Shown here in pieces: positions 50,438 to 58,648 of a DNA stretch of 64,000 nt. Position numbers and translations under genes: made by a program. The notes beneath the pieces are model-generated. The model was not told the origin of the DNA, did not search any database, and was given only the letters and a program-made list of their open reading frames with translations. Origin of the DNA: Gemmata palustris. Its GTDB lineage: Bacteria; Planctomycetota; Planctomycetia; Gemmatales; Gemmataceae. The number at the start of each line of letters is the position of its first letter. The stretch's first letter is position 1. The stretch spans positions 6,277,299 to 6,341,298 of the forward strand of contig NZ_JAGKQQ010000001.1 in NCBI RefSeq assembly GCF_017939745.1. Direction: 5' to 3'.

Positions 50438-52018
50438 TTATCCGACGCGCCACGTCGTACCGCCGGGGCGGTCTTCGAGGGTGATGCCGAGTTCGCCGAG
50501 CCGCTTGCGGATCAGGTCCGTCTGGTCGAACAGCGGCTTCTTCAGCGGGTTGTCCTTAGCAGCTTCCTTCGCGGACGCACGCAGGTTGTTCCGCAGATCG
50601 AGGAGCAGTTGCATGAGGCCAGAGACGAGGGCATCGTCTCCGCCAATTGTTTTCTTCGTGGGTACGGTCTCGAAGAGTCCCAGGATGTCACCCAAAGAAC
50701 GCAATAGAGTGGCACCAGCGCGGAGTGAGTCCTTCAGGTGACCACCCGGGAGAGACTGACCGCCATCCAGTTTGTGTTCGTCGGTGAACTTGTTCAGTGC
50801 GCTGACTAACTCAAACAAGACGCCGACCGCTCCGCCCGTGTTGAAGTCATCATTGAGGTGTTCCAAAAAACGAGCATACAGTGGACCAACGGTTCCGCCG
50901 AAATTGGTTTCCTGATGGAGCTCCGTTTCATCGAAGTGCTTTACCGGAAGGGAATAGAAACTGTGACCTGTGATTCGCTCGAATCGCTCAAAGAATCGGT
51001 AGAAAGTTTGGAGCGACTCAGCAGTTTCCACTAACCCGTTCGGTATCGGCGTGTTGGGATTCTTCCAGTCCCAAATGCCCAAATCAATTGGTGTGCGGTA
51101 ATGCGTCTTCAGCATGAAGAACCGCAGTACATCGCCAGCGACGTGCTTGAGTGCGTCGGCCACGTTCAACACGTTACCGAGCGATCCGGCCATCTTGGTT
51201 GGCTTGCCGTCCTTATCTCGTAATTGCAGCAGTCCGTTGTGCATCCAGAAGTGCGCGAAGGGCTTGTCGGTCCAGCTTTCGCTCTGGGCCAGTTCGTTCT
51301 CGTGGTGCGGGAACTGGAGGTCCAACCCGCCGCCGTGGATGTCGAGCGTTTCGCCGAGTTCTTTGATCGCCATGCAGGTGCATTCGATGTGCCACCCGGG
51401 GCGCCCGCGCCCGCACGTGAACGGGCTCTCGAACTGCACTTCCTTCGGCTCGCCGGGCTTTGATTTCCAGAGCGCGAAGTCGCCGGGGTTGCGCTTCTTG
51501 GGGTTCGGCTCGAGGCGCGCGCCCGCTTCCATCTGCTCCGGGTCGCGGTTCGAGAGCTTGCCGTAGTCGGTGTCCTTCGACACGTCGAAGTAAACGCCGT
51601 CGTCCACCTCGTAGGCGTAGTCCTTTTTGATGAGAGCCTGAATGACCTCGATCATCCCGCCGATGTGGTCGGTCGCTTTCGGGAAGTGATCGATGCCAGT
51701 GACGTTCAGCGATTTGAGGCAGGCGAAGTAGTCTTCCGTCATCTTCGCGGACAGTTCCGGTACCGTGGTGTTCAGTTCCTTCGCGCGGTTGATGAGCTTG
51801 TCGTCCACGTCCGTGATGTTGACGATCCACTTCACCTTGTAGTCGAGGTAGGTGAGGTAGCGCTTCACGGTGTCGAAGATGACCGGGCCGACCATGTGAC
51901 CGATGTGGCTCGGCTTGTAGACCGTCGGCCCGCAGACGTACATCGTGACCGTGTCGCCCGGTTTCTTGTGGAACGGCTCCTTCTTGCGAGTGAGCGTCGA
52001 GTACACCTGGAGCGCCAT
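50438..52018 (-). CDS. cysS: cysteinyl-tRNA synthetase
   Basis: A 526-aa class I synthetase that charges tRNA-Cys. HIGH motif is in VCGPTVYKPSHIGHMVGP, zinc ligands are in WHIECTCMAIKELGE and HGGGLDLQFPHHENELAQSE. The KMSKS loop reads KMAGSLGN, so the second lysine is glycine, an unusual change confirmed in the DNA at about 51178-51201. The C-terminal anticodon domain is normal. The ATG at 52016-52018 starts MALQVYSTLTRK; the longer frame upstream is translated from a palindromic repeat. Downstream is ruvC. Confidence 0.93.
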   Translation of the reverse strand: MALQVYSTLTRKKEPFHKKPGDTVTMYVCGPTVYKPSHIGHMVGPVIFDTVKRYLTYLDYKVKWIVNITDVDDKLINRAKELNTTVPELSAKMTEDYFACLKSLNVTGIDHFPKATDHIGGMIEVIQALIKKDYAYEVDDGVYFDVSKDTDYGKLSNRDPEQMEAGARLEPNPKKRNPGDFALWKSKPGEPKEVQFESPFTCGRGRPGWHIECTCMAIKELGETLDIHGGGLDLQFPHHENELAQSESWTDKPFAHFWMHNGLLQLRDKDGKPTKMAGSLGNVLNVADALKHVAGDVLRFFMLKTHYRTPIDLGIWDWKNPNTPIPNGLVETAESLQTFYRFFERFERITGHSFYSLPVKHFDETELHQETNFGGTVGPLYARFLEHLNDDFNTGGAVGVLFELVSALNKFTDEHKLDGGQSLPGGHLKDSLRAGATLLRSLGDILGLFETVPTKKTIGGDDALVSGLMQLLLDLRNNLRASAKEAAKDNPLKKPLFDQTDLIRKRLGELGITLEDRPGGTTWRVG

Positions 52019-52032
52019 AACCGGAAATCCCT

Positions 52033-52070
52033 TGTTGGGCGAACGGCCGGTGTAAGCCGACTGGTGGGCC
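52033..52070 (-). repeat. CACCAGCCGG-type palindromic repeat, inverted copy upstream of cysS
   Basis: TTGGGCGAACGGCCGGTGTA followed by AGCCGACTGGTGGGCC. It is the reverse complement, with few changes, of the element at 52179-52215, so the two flank a 108-base stretch (52071-52178) as an inverted pair. It lies 15 bases upstream of the cysS start. Confidence 0.8.
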
Positions 52071-52178
52071 GGCGCACACAATCCGCTCGTCGTTCGTGTT
52101 GCAACGCGACCGCGATTTAATCCGCGCGGACGTGTTGATCGCTGTGGCTGTAGGGTTTGCGTCCCGTTTCGGCCACGA

Positions 52179-52215
52179 GTCTCTCACCAGCCGGCTTACA
52201 CCGGCCGTTCGCCAA
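52179..52215 (+). repeat. CACCAGCCGG-type palindromic repeat overlapping the ispF end
   Basis: GTCTCTCACCAGCCGGCTTA followed by CACCGGCCGTTCGCCAA. The ispF stop codon (52196-52198) and its last six codons (LGERPV) come from this element, which implies it inserted at, or evolved with, the gene end. Confidence 0.85.
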
Positions 52216-52690
52216 GACGCTCAATTAAAACGACCGCATGGCAGCCGATGGCTTCACCGCGGCCAATGTGTCCGACCTTTTCGCCGGTCTTGGCTTTCAC
52301 GTTCACGCAGTCCGCGCCGATGCCGAGCAGGTGCGCGAGGTTGTTCTTGATTGCGGCCTTCACGGGGCCGAGTTTCGGTTCCTGCGCGAAGACGGTCACG
52401 TCCAAATTGACCGGTTTCCAGCCCATTTGGTTCAGGCGCGACAGTGTTTCGGTGAGGAAGAGGCGCGAGTCCGCCCCCTTCCACTTCGGATCGGTGTCGG
52501 GGTAGGCGTCGCCGATGTCGCCGAGGGCCGCGGCTCCGAGGAGGGCGTCGGTGACCGCGTGCAGCACCGCGTCCGCGTCGGAGTGGCCGACGAGACCTTT
52601 TGTGTGTGGGATGAGAACCCCGCCGAGAATGAGCGTGTGGCCTTCCGCCAACCGGTGGGTGTCGTGGCCGCTGCCGACGCGAACAGTCAC
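52196..52690 (-). CDS. ispF: 2-C-methyl-D-erythritol 2,4-cyclodiphosphate synthase
   Basis: A 164-aa enzyme of the MEP isoprenoid pathway. Zinc ligands Asp10 and His12 are in GSGHDTHRL and the third in VGHSDADAVLHAVTDALLGA; AALGDIGDAYPDTDP and VNVKAKTGEKVGHIGRGEAI complete the family signature. The last residues (LGERPV) are read from a palindromic repeat. Start is GTG at 52688-52690. It is separated from cysS by about 180 bases. Confidence 0.95.
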   Translation of the reverse strand: MTVRVGSGHDTHRLAEGHTLILGGVLIPHTKGLVGHSDADAVLHAVTDALLGAAALGDIGDAYPDTDPKWKGADSRLFLTETLSRLNQMGWKPVNLDVTVFAQEPKLGPVKAAIKNNLAHLLGIGADCVNVKAKTGEKVGHIGRGEAIGCHAVVLIERLGERPV

Positions 52691-52775
52691 CTTGTGAAAC
52701 TCCCGCAGGCTAGTGAGTTGCGGGAATTGTACCTACGTGCCACCCGGTGCGACAACGCCAATAGAAATGACGCGG

Positions 52776-53084
52776 TTACGACGTGAAATACGTGAAAAGC
52801 GACATCATCAGGGACGCGACGACCATCATCCACGCGAGCACGAGGAGTTTGGTGTCGCGGCGCTGGCGCGCCCGGAGGCGATCGACGGCCCGTTCCAGTT
52901 CCGCGAGCCGGGCCACGATGATGGCCGATTCTTCGGACTGTTCGCGGACGCTGGCGGTGAGCTGGTCGAGCTGCGCTTCGAGCCGAATGATTTCGGCCCG
53001 GAGTTGGCGAATGACGGAGTCCGTTTTTTCGGAGCTGTCGAAGTCGTCGCGGTCGTTCTCGTATTCGTCGTTGAACCGGCTCAT
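52776..53084 (-). CDS. small coiled-coil membrane protein
   Basis: A 102-aa protein. Residues 1-20 are acidic, residues about 22-75 form a long amphipathic coiled coil (VIRQLRAEIIRLEAQLDQLT and on), and the C-terminal 20 residues (LVLAWMMVVASLMMSLFTYF) are a membrane helix. Tail-anchored orientation is likely. Start ATG at 53082-53084. It lies 18 bases downstream of moaA, so co-transcription with moa genes is likely. No family recognised. Confidence 0.75.
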   Translation of the reverse strand: MSRFNDEYENDRDDFDSSEKTDSVIRQLRAEIIRLEAQLDQLTASVREQSEESAIIVARLAELERAVDRLRARQRRDTKLLVLAWMMVVASLMMSLFTYFTS

Positions 53085-53102
53085 GGGGTAGGCTCCGGGG
53101 CG

Positions 53103-54161
53103 CTAGCCGCCGATGGCGTGCATGGTGCGATCGGGTTTCACGAAGGTCGCAGCATTGATCTCGTGGCCTTCCCATTTGGCCCACACGCTCTGCTTGAGCG
53201 CGTCTCTGATCGCCTGTTCGTTAATAGATGGCGAGCGGAGCAATCCTTTCACATCGGTTTCGTCGAGTGCGAACAGGCAGTTTCGGAGCTTCCCGTCGGC
53301 CGTGAGGCGGATGCGGTTACACGACCGGCAGAACGGCCGCGATATGGACGCGATCACCCCCACGGTCCCGCTCCCGTCGCGGTACGCGTAATCGAGTGCG
53401 GGCGCGGACGGGTCGGTGTTCGCGGGAACCAGTTCGCCGACTTCGTTACCGATCAGTTCCAGGATTTCGGACGCGAAGAAGACCTTCTCGCGCTCCCACG
53501 AATCGGCCCCGATCGGCATGTATTCGATGAAGCGCAGTTCAAATCCGTTCTCTTTGCAATACCGTGCGAGCGGCACCACATCGTGTTCCGCGAACCCGCG
53601 TATTGCAACTGCATTTACTTTAATTGGAGCGAAACCCACACGTTTGGCAGCACCCAAACCCGCGAGCACCTTTTCGACGCCGGCGCGCCGGGTGAGTACA
53701 CGGAAGCGGTCGGGGTCGAGAGTATCGAGGGACACGTTCAGGCGCCGGAGACCGGCGTCGAACAGTAGGGAGGCTTGTTCTGCAAGAAGAATGCCGTTCG
53801 TGGTGACGCCAATGTCCGCGATGCCCGGTACGTCCGCGATCATTCGCACGAGCTTATACAGATCCCTTCGCATCAGCGGTTCGCCGCCGGTGAGCCGCAC
53901 TTTGTCCACGCCGAGGCCCGCGGCCACGCGAACGAATGCTGTGATTTCCTCGAACGTGAGCAGCTCACCGCGATCGAGGAACGTCACGTCCTCGGGCATG
54001 CAGTAGGTGCAGCGCAGATTACAGCGGTCCGTGACGGAAATGCGCAGGTTGTTGTGAACGCGGCCAAAGGAATCTATGAGCGCAGAACCCGGAACGCGGA
54101 TCTCAGAGGGAAGAACCGAGGCCCGATCAGAAGCCAGTCGTAATGGGTGTCGCGCGCTCAC
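53103..54161 (-). CDS. moaA: GTP 3',8-cyclase (molybdenum cofactor biosynthesis)
   Basis: A 352-aa radical SAM enzyme that turns GTP into the precursor of cyclic pyranopterin. The first iron-sulfur motif is DRCNLRCTYCMPEDVTF, the second is RPFCRSCNRIRLTADGKLRNC with three cysteines, and the tail ends in the conserved GG (MHAIGG). LTGGEPLMRRDL is the SAM site. The start is GTG at 54159-54161, giving an N-terminal extension of about 25 residues. It is last of the moaD-moaE-phosphatase-moaA run; a gap of 18 bases precedes it. Confidence 0.95.
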   Translation of the reverse strand: MSARHPLRLASDRASVLPSEIRVPGSALIDSFGRVHNNLRISVTDRCNLRCTYCMPEDVTFLDRGELLTFEEITAFVRVAAGLGVDKVRLTGGEPLMRRDLYKLVRMIADVPGIADIGVTTNGILLAEQASLLFDAGLRRLNVSLDTLDPDRFRVLTRRAGVEKVLAGLGAAKRVGFAPIKVNAVAIRGFAEHDVVPLARYCKENGFELRFIEYMPIGADSWEREKVFFASEILELIGNEVGELVPANTDPSAPALDYAYRDGSGTVGVIASISRPFCRSCNRIRLTADGKLRNCLFALDETDVKGLLRSPSINEQAIRDALKQSVWAKWEGHEINAATFVKPDRTMHAIGG

Positions 54162-54179
54162 GCCTTCGTTCCGTGTTCT

Positions 54180-54752
54180 TTAGCTGTTCCACACTTTGAT
54201 GGCGGGTTCGGCGAGGTTGTGGTGGTTGAAACTCAGGACGCTCAGCGTTGCGGTGCTGAGCAACATTGACGTCGCGAGTGTGACCGGTTGCCCGATCCAC
54301 CGGGCCGCAATGACGCGGAGAATGTGACCGTGTGCGAAACAGATCACGTTGCCGGTCAGCCCCTTCAACTTGGTCACTAAGCGGTCCACGCGGGCGATCA
54401 CTTCCTCGGGCGACTCGCCGCCCGGGGCACCGTCACGAAACAGGTTCCAGCCCGGTTTACTGGTGGCAATCTCCGCGCTTTTGAGGCCCTCGAAGTCGCC
54501 GTAATGCCATTCGAGCAAATCCGGGTCCACGACGGGCGAAAACCCCGCGAGTTCCGCAGTTCGACGCGCACGCGACAGCGGACTCGTGAACAGGTACTCG
54601 AACTGCAGCCCAGTGAGCCGTTCGCCGAGTTTTCGGGCCGAGTCTTCGCCCACCACGGTGAGCGGGAGGTCCGTGCGTCCGGTGTGTTGCCCGGACTTCG
54701 ACCACTCGGTTTCGCCGTGGCGCGCGAGGTACACAGTCGGTAGGGCGCTCAT
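54180..54752 (-). CDS. histidine phosphatase family protein
   Basis: A 190-aa phosphatase of the phosphoglycerate-mutase/acid phosphatase type. The catalytic RHGE is in VYLARHGETEWSKSGQHTG (His12), then TSPLSRARRTAEL, and the second histidine in VICFAHGHILRVIAARW. The substrate is unknown; some members act on nucleotides or sugar phosphates. ATG at 54750-54752 overlaps the moaE stop by four bases, so it is translationally coupled to molybdopterin genes. There is no known need for such a phosphatase in that pathway. Confidence 0.9.
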   Translation of the reverse strand: MSALPTVYLARHGETEWSKSGQHTGRTDLPLTVVGEDSARKLGERLTGLQFEYLFTSPLSRARRTAELAGFSPVVDPDLLEWHYGDFEGLKSAEIATSKPGWNLFRDGAPGGESPEEVIARVDRLVTKLKGLTGNVICFAHGHILRVIAARWIGQPVTLATSMLLSTATLSVLSFNHHNLAEPAIKVWNS

Positions 54753-55177
54753 GTTGCTCCGGGTTTCGCGGATTGGTGGACCCACTCTCCGGTTCCGTCC
54801 GGCGCGTTCTCCTTCTTCCAAATTGGCACGAGTTCTTTCAGCGTATCGATGACGTAGCGGCACGCCTCGAACGCTTCGGCGCGGTGCGGACAACTGACCG
54901 CGACCGCGACACTCACTTCACCGACCTCGAGCCGACCGAGCCGGTGGGCGATCGCGATCTCGCCGACCGACCAGCGCCGGCGGGTTTCGGCCTCGATTTC
55001 CGCAAGCTTCTTTTCCGCCATCGGCGCGTAGGCTTCGTACTCGAGGAACACCGTAACCTGTTGGCCGGTCAAGTCGCGCACGGTGCCGAGGAACAGCACG
55101 ACCGCCCCACAATGCGGTGACCGGGCCATTTCGAGGAGGTTCGCGTGGTCGATGGCGTCGTGCGTGAGCCGGAACAT
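54749..55177 (-). CDS. moaE: molybdopterin synthase catalytic subunit
   Basis: A 142-aa subunit that with MoaD adds the dithiolene sulfurs. Typical segments are GAVVLFLGTVRD, FLEYEAYAPMAEKKLAEI, IAHRLGRLEVGEVSVAVAVS, CPHRAEAFEACRYVIDTLKE and PIWKKENAPDGTGEWV, which include the catalytic lysine. Start ATG 55175-55177. It is 16 bases after the moaD stop. Confidence 0.95.
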   Translation of the reverse strand: MFRLTHDAIDHANLLEMARSPHCGAVVLFLGTVRDLTGQQVTVFLEYEAYAPMAEKKLAEIEAETRRRWSVGEIAIAHRLGRLEVGEVSVAVAVSCPHRAEAFEACRYVIDTLKELVPIWKKENAPDGTGEWVHQSAKPGAT

Positions 55178-55193
55178 TCCGTCAGTATACCGC

Positions 55194-55439
55194 TTAACCG
55201 CCGCTAACGGGTGGAATCACAGCGACTTCGTCGGTGGACTGAAGGGGTCGGTCGTTCTCCGCGGAATCGTGGTTTACCGCGATCGTGGAACGCAACAGCA
55301 ATGTGCGCGCGAGCGGGAACTGTTTGGCGATCTCGCGTCGCAAATCGCCCACGGTTGCGCCGTCGGGGAGTTCGACTTCGGCCGTATCGGAACCGCTCAG
55401 GTCGCGCATCGCGGCGAAGAGTTTCACGGTGAAGTTCAT
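55194..55439 (-). CDS. moaD: molybdopterin synthase sulfur carrier subunit
   Basis: An 81-aa beta-grasp protein ending in the required Gly-Gly (VIPPVSGG), the residue that becomes a thiocarboxylate. The start is MNFTVKLFAAMRDLSGSDTA. The ATG at 55437-55439 is one base before the stop of the FAD/Fe-S gene upstream. The middle is a little unusual (VNHDSAENDRPL) but the fold is clear. Confidence 0.93.
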   Translation of the reverse strand: MNFTVKLFAAMRDLSGSDTAEVELPDGATVGDLRREIAKQFPLARTLLLRSTIAVNHDSAENDRPLQSTDEVAVIPPVSGG

Positions 55440-55440
55440 G

Positions 55441-58400
55441 TCAGTCGCTCACGAGGTCGCCGAGTGGATTGTGGAATCGCGGTTCGAGTTCCGGGAGCAG
55501 GCCGTAGGCATACGCGAGGTACTGCACCGGGTGGAGCGTGCGCTTCCCGCTGCCCTGTTCCATCTGCATTCGGCACGCGCTGCACTCGGTCGAACCGAAC
55601 AGCACTCGTGGGCGATTGAGTTCTGCGAGCATTCCGGCACCGGCGGCGAGCGACGTTGCGTAGTTGTCCGACTTCAGGCCCCACGTCCCCGCCATCCCGG
55701 AACAGCCGGCGTCAATTGTATGCACGCGCAAACCGGGTATGAGTTGGAGCAACGTGGGCGCGGGTGCGAGACCTCGCAGTGCCTTCATGTGGCAGGGGAT
55801 GTGGTGCCCGAGCGTCACTTCGAGCTTGTGGAAATCGGTGCGGAGTCGCCCCGCGGTGTGCAGCTCATTGAGGTACGCGGTGAGTTCGACCGTGTTCGCG
55901 GCCACGGCTGCGGTGTCGGGGTCCGGGAGGATGTCGAGGTAGTCCTGTGTCAGCATGAGGGCGGAAGTCGGCTCCAGACACACGATGCGATAGCCCTCGC
56001 GCGTGAGGTCCGCGAACACCCGCACGTTGCGGAGCGCGGACTCGCGAGCGGCGTCGAGATCGCCCTTTGCGAACGGCGCGATCCCGCTGCCGACTTGTCG
56101 CGGCGGAACGAACACTTCGATCCCGTGGTGCTGCAACACCGCGACCGCGGCCATTCCGATGAGCGGGTCGTTGTACGCTGCGAACACGTCCACGAAGAGC
56201 GCGACGCGGGCCGAGGGGTGCGGCAGTAAGGGGAGGTCGCGGCTCTCGGTTCGTGGTTTTCTGCGCGTCAGGCCCAGTCCGCGTGCGCGCCGGAAGAACG
56301 TGCGGATCGAGAACGCGGGCAGCCTGCGCTGGCGCGAGATGCCGACGAACTTCTCCATGAGCCAGCGCACGGAGCGCCGACCGAGCATCGCGTTCACAAT
56401 GGGTGCGAAGTTGCTCCCGACAGACGCTAGCCCTTCGGCGCGGGCCAGAATCCAGTCGCCGCGCTCTAAACCGTGTTCCGCGAACCGTTGGGCCTTCGCT
56501 TCGAGCATGAGTTTGGGAACGTTCACTTTCGCGTTGCAATCATCGCGGCACATCTTGCAGTTCACGCACAGCTCAGCAACCGCTCGCATCTCTTCCGGGG
56601 TTGCGATTGTCGGATCGGCCAAAACGCGGAGCATGTTCGCCATTGCCCGCGGGGTGGCGGCTTCATTTCCGGTGGCACGGAATGACGGGCACATCCGTTC
56701 TGGTGCCGTGCGCGTGCGACAGTCGCCGCACCCGTTGCACCGCTTCACTTCTGCTTCCGGGGAGGATGACGACCACACGAGTAGAGGTGTGGGTGACAAA
56801 GGTTCGGTGGCCTGCTTGGGGAGAGAGGCTTTGGGCTCTGTGTCGTGGTTCTTTCCCTCTTTTTCGTGCCCGTTGGTCTTGGGTTCCTCGCTTTTGACGA
56901 CGGGGCGCAGGGGCCACGCTTCGCGGCTCGGATCGGGGCCGATGATCTTGCCCGGGTTCAAAATCCCCTTCGGGTCGAAGATGCGCTTCAACTCTCGGAA
57001 CACCGGAACGATTGGCCCGTACTGTCGTTCGACCCACGGCGTGCGGGCGATGCCGGTGCCGTGTTGGGTGCTGACGGTCCCGTGCAGTGCGAGCGCCAGG
57101 CCGTGAATCGCTTCGGCCAGCGGCCACAGTTTCGCGCGGTCGGTGGGTTCGTTGAGATCGAGGAGCGGGCGCGTGTGAACCTGGCCCGTAAGCGCGTGAA
57201 CCAGAAACGTACCGCTGGTCTCGAACTGTTTGAGGATGTCCTGCACTTTGGTGAGGAATTCGGGGAGCGAGTCGGCCGGTACCCCAACGTCTTCGACGAA
57301 CGCGACCGGGCACTGGCCGTTTTGTGCGTACAAGCCCGATACCGCTGCACTGCGAATACCGCGAACGTGTGCGATTCCCTCCGGGTCGCAGGTTGGTTCG
57401 GCGAGCACACGCAGAATGTGCTCTCTCTGGAGCGATTCGATCGACCCCCAGGCCCGTTCGGTCGCTTCGCGTTCGGTGTCGGCCTCGAACGCCACCATGA
57501 GTGCTGCGCCCACAGCGGGAATGCCCGCGCTGCGCGTCAGTGAGAGCAGTCGCCGGTCGAGCAAATCGCACGCGACCGGCCCGTATCGCCGCAGTGCTAG
57601 TCCGGCGCGAACGGCCGCATCGAGTGTGGGGAAGCCGATGAGTGCGAGACACGTTCCCCCGGCGAGCGGAATCGTTCGCAGCGTAGCTTTAGTTGTGACC
57701 GCGAGCGTGCCTTCGGACCCGACCAGCAACTTCGCGAGATCAACGCTGTTTGCATTCAACACGCCGTGAAGCTGGTACGCGCACCGGTCGAAGGGCGTCC
57801 GCGTGCGCGTGATCGCGATGCGCTCGGCGTTGAGGGTAAGCAGTTTGGTGACTTCTCGGGTGATCGCGTTGTGGCGAACTGTTCTTGGCCCCTCTCCGTT
57901 TAGGGGAGGGGTTGGGGAGGGGTTGTCTGAAGAACCTAACCCCTCAACCCCCTTCCCTAAAAAGGAAGGGGGAGGAAACCCCGTGTGCGCCTGCTCCCCC
58001 GGGGGCGGGGGGGTAGGTTGCTCCCCAACCCAATTCATCTCTCCGTTGTCCCACACCACCTCCAACCCCGCGACGTAATCGCGCGTGTAGCCGTGGTGGA
58101 AGGAGTTCCCGCCGGAAGCGTTTGTGGCGATCATCCCGCCGATGGTGCAAGTCGCAGCGCTAGCCGGGTTCGGGGCGAATCGGCGCCCGATCTTCGCAAG
58201 TTCCGCGTTGAGTTCGTTCAGCACGACACCGGGTTGCACCGTGACCGTGTCGGAACCGACCGCGAGCACGCGCCGGAAGTGAACGCTCAGGTCGAGCACA
58301 ATACCGGGATTGAGTGATTCCCCGGCGAGCCCGGTACCCGCGCCGCGTGCGGTGATGGGGATCGCGTGCTCGTGGCAGTATCGCACGAGGACCGCGACGC

Positions 58401-58596
58401 TTTCGGCGTCCTCGGGTACGGCGACCGCGTGGGGTTCGATCTGGAACGGGCTGGCGTCGGTGGCGAACAGTCCGCGTGTGAGCCGGTCGAAGTGTAACCG
58501 CCCGCGGAACAGTCCGCGGAGGTCGTCGGTGATTTGCTTTTCGTCGAGCACAGTGTTCGAGATCCGGTATTCGGGATTCAGGCGTTCAGAATACAA
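55441..58596 (-). CDS. FAD-linked oxidase plus 4Fe-4S and CCG-domain oxidoreductase fusion (GlcD/GlpC type)
   Basis: A 1051-aa fusion. Residues about 50-250 are an FAD-binding_4 (PCMH) domain (ITARGAGTGLAGESLNPGIV, ATCTIGGMIATNASGGNSF), about 250-545 the FAD-oxidase C-terminal domain ending FDPKGILNPGKI, about 620-690 two Fe-S clusters (CNGCGDCRTRTAPERMC, CVNCKMCRDDCNAK), and about 780-1035 two CCG domains (HIPCHMKALRG, DAGCSGMAGTWGLK, STECSACRMQMEQG). It probably oxidises a 2-hydroxyacid such as glycolate or D-lactate. Residues about 192-240 are a Pro/Gly-rich insert read from a DNA repeat. The start is uncertain: TTG at 58596 or GTG at 58551; the first 15 residues look non-coding. Confidence 0.87.
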   Translation of the reverse strand: MYSERLNPEYRISNTVLDEKQITDDLRGLFRGRLHFDRLTRGLFATDASPFQIEPHAVAVPEDAESVAVLVRYCHEHAIPITARGAGTGLAGESLNPGIVLDLSVHFRRVLAVGSDTVTVQPGVVLNELNAELAKIGRRFAPNPASAATCTIGGMIATNASGGNSFHHGYTRDYVAGLEVVWDNGEMNWVGEQPTPPPPGEQAHTGFPPPSFLGKGVEGLGSSDNPSPTPPLNGEGPRTVRHNAITREVTKLLTLNAERIAITRTRTPFDRCAYQLHGVLNANSVDLAKLLVGSEGTLAVTTKATLRTIPLAGGTCLALIGFPTLDAAVRAGLALRRYGPVACDLLDRRLLSLTRSAGIPAVGAALMVAFEADTEREATERAWGSIESLQREHILRVLAEPTCDPEGIAHVRGIRSAAVSGLYAQNGQCPVAFVEDVGVPADSLPEFLTKVQDILKQFETSGTFLVHALTGQVHTRPLLDLNEPTDRAKLWPLAEAIHGLALALHGTVSTQHGTGIARTPWVERQYGPIVPVFRELKRIFDPKGILNPGKIIGPDPSREAWPLRPVVKSEEPKTNGHEKEGKNHDTEPKASLPKQATEPLSPTPLLVWSSSSPEAEVKRCNGCGDCRTRTAPERMCPSFRATGNEAATPRAMANMLRVLADPTIATPEEMRAVAELCVNCKMCRDDCNAKVNVPKLMLEAKAQRFAEHGLERGDWILARAEGLASVGSNFAPIVNAMLGRRSVRWLMEKFVGISRQRRLPAFSIRTFFRRARGLGLTRRKPRTESRDLPLLPHPSARVALFVDVFAAYNDPLIGMAAVAVLQHHGIEVFVPPRQVGSGIAPFAKGDLDAARESALRNVRVFADLTREGYRIVCLEPTSALMLTQDYLDILPDPDTAAVAANTVELTAYLNELHTAGRLRTDFHKLEVTLGHHIPCHMKALRGLAPAPTLLQLIPGLRVHTIDAGCSGMAGTWGLKSDNYATSLAAGAGMLAELNRPRVLFGSTECSACRMQMEQGSGKRTLHPVQYLAYAYGLLPELEPRFHNPLGDLVSD
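57887..57981. repeat. C/G-rich hairpin element inside the FAD oxidoreductase gene
   Basis: Two short hairpins, CCCCTCTCC/GGGGAGGGG (57889-57911) and CCCCCTTCC/GGAAGGGGG (57948-57972), form the core of an imperfect larger inverted repeat with TTAGGGGAGGGGTTGGGG facing AACCCCTCAACCCCC. This pattern is typical of dispersed non-genic repeats of planctomycetes. It is in frame in the gene and codes for residues about 207-239 of the insert. Confidence 0.85.
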
Positions 58597-58648
58597 GCAG
58601 GTGCGCGCTGATTCTTCCTGAATCTCGAATGCTGACTCCCGAATCCTG

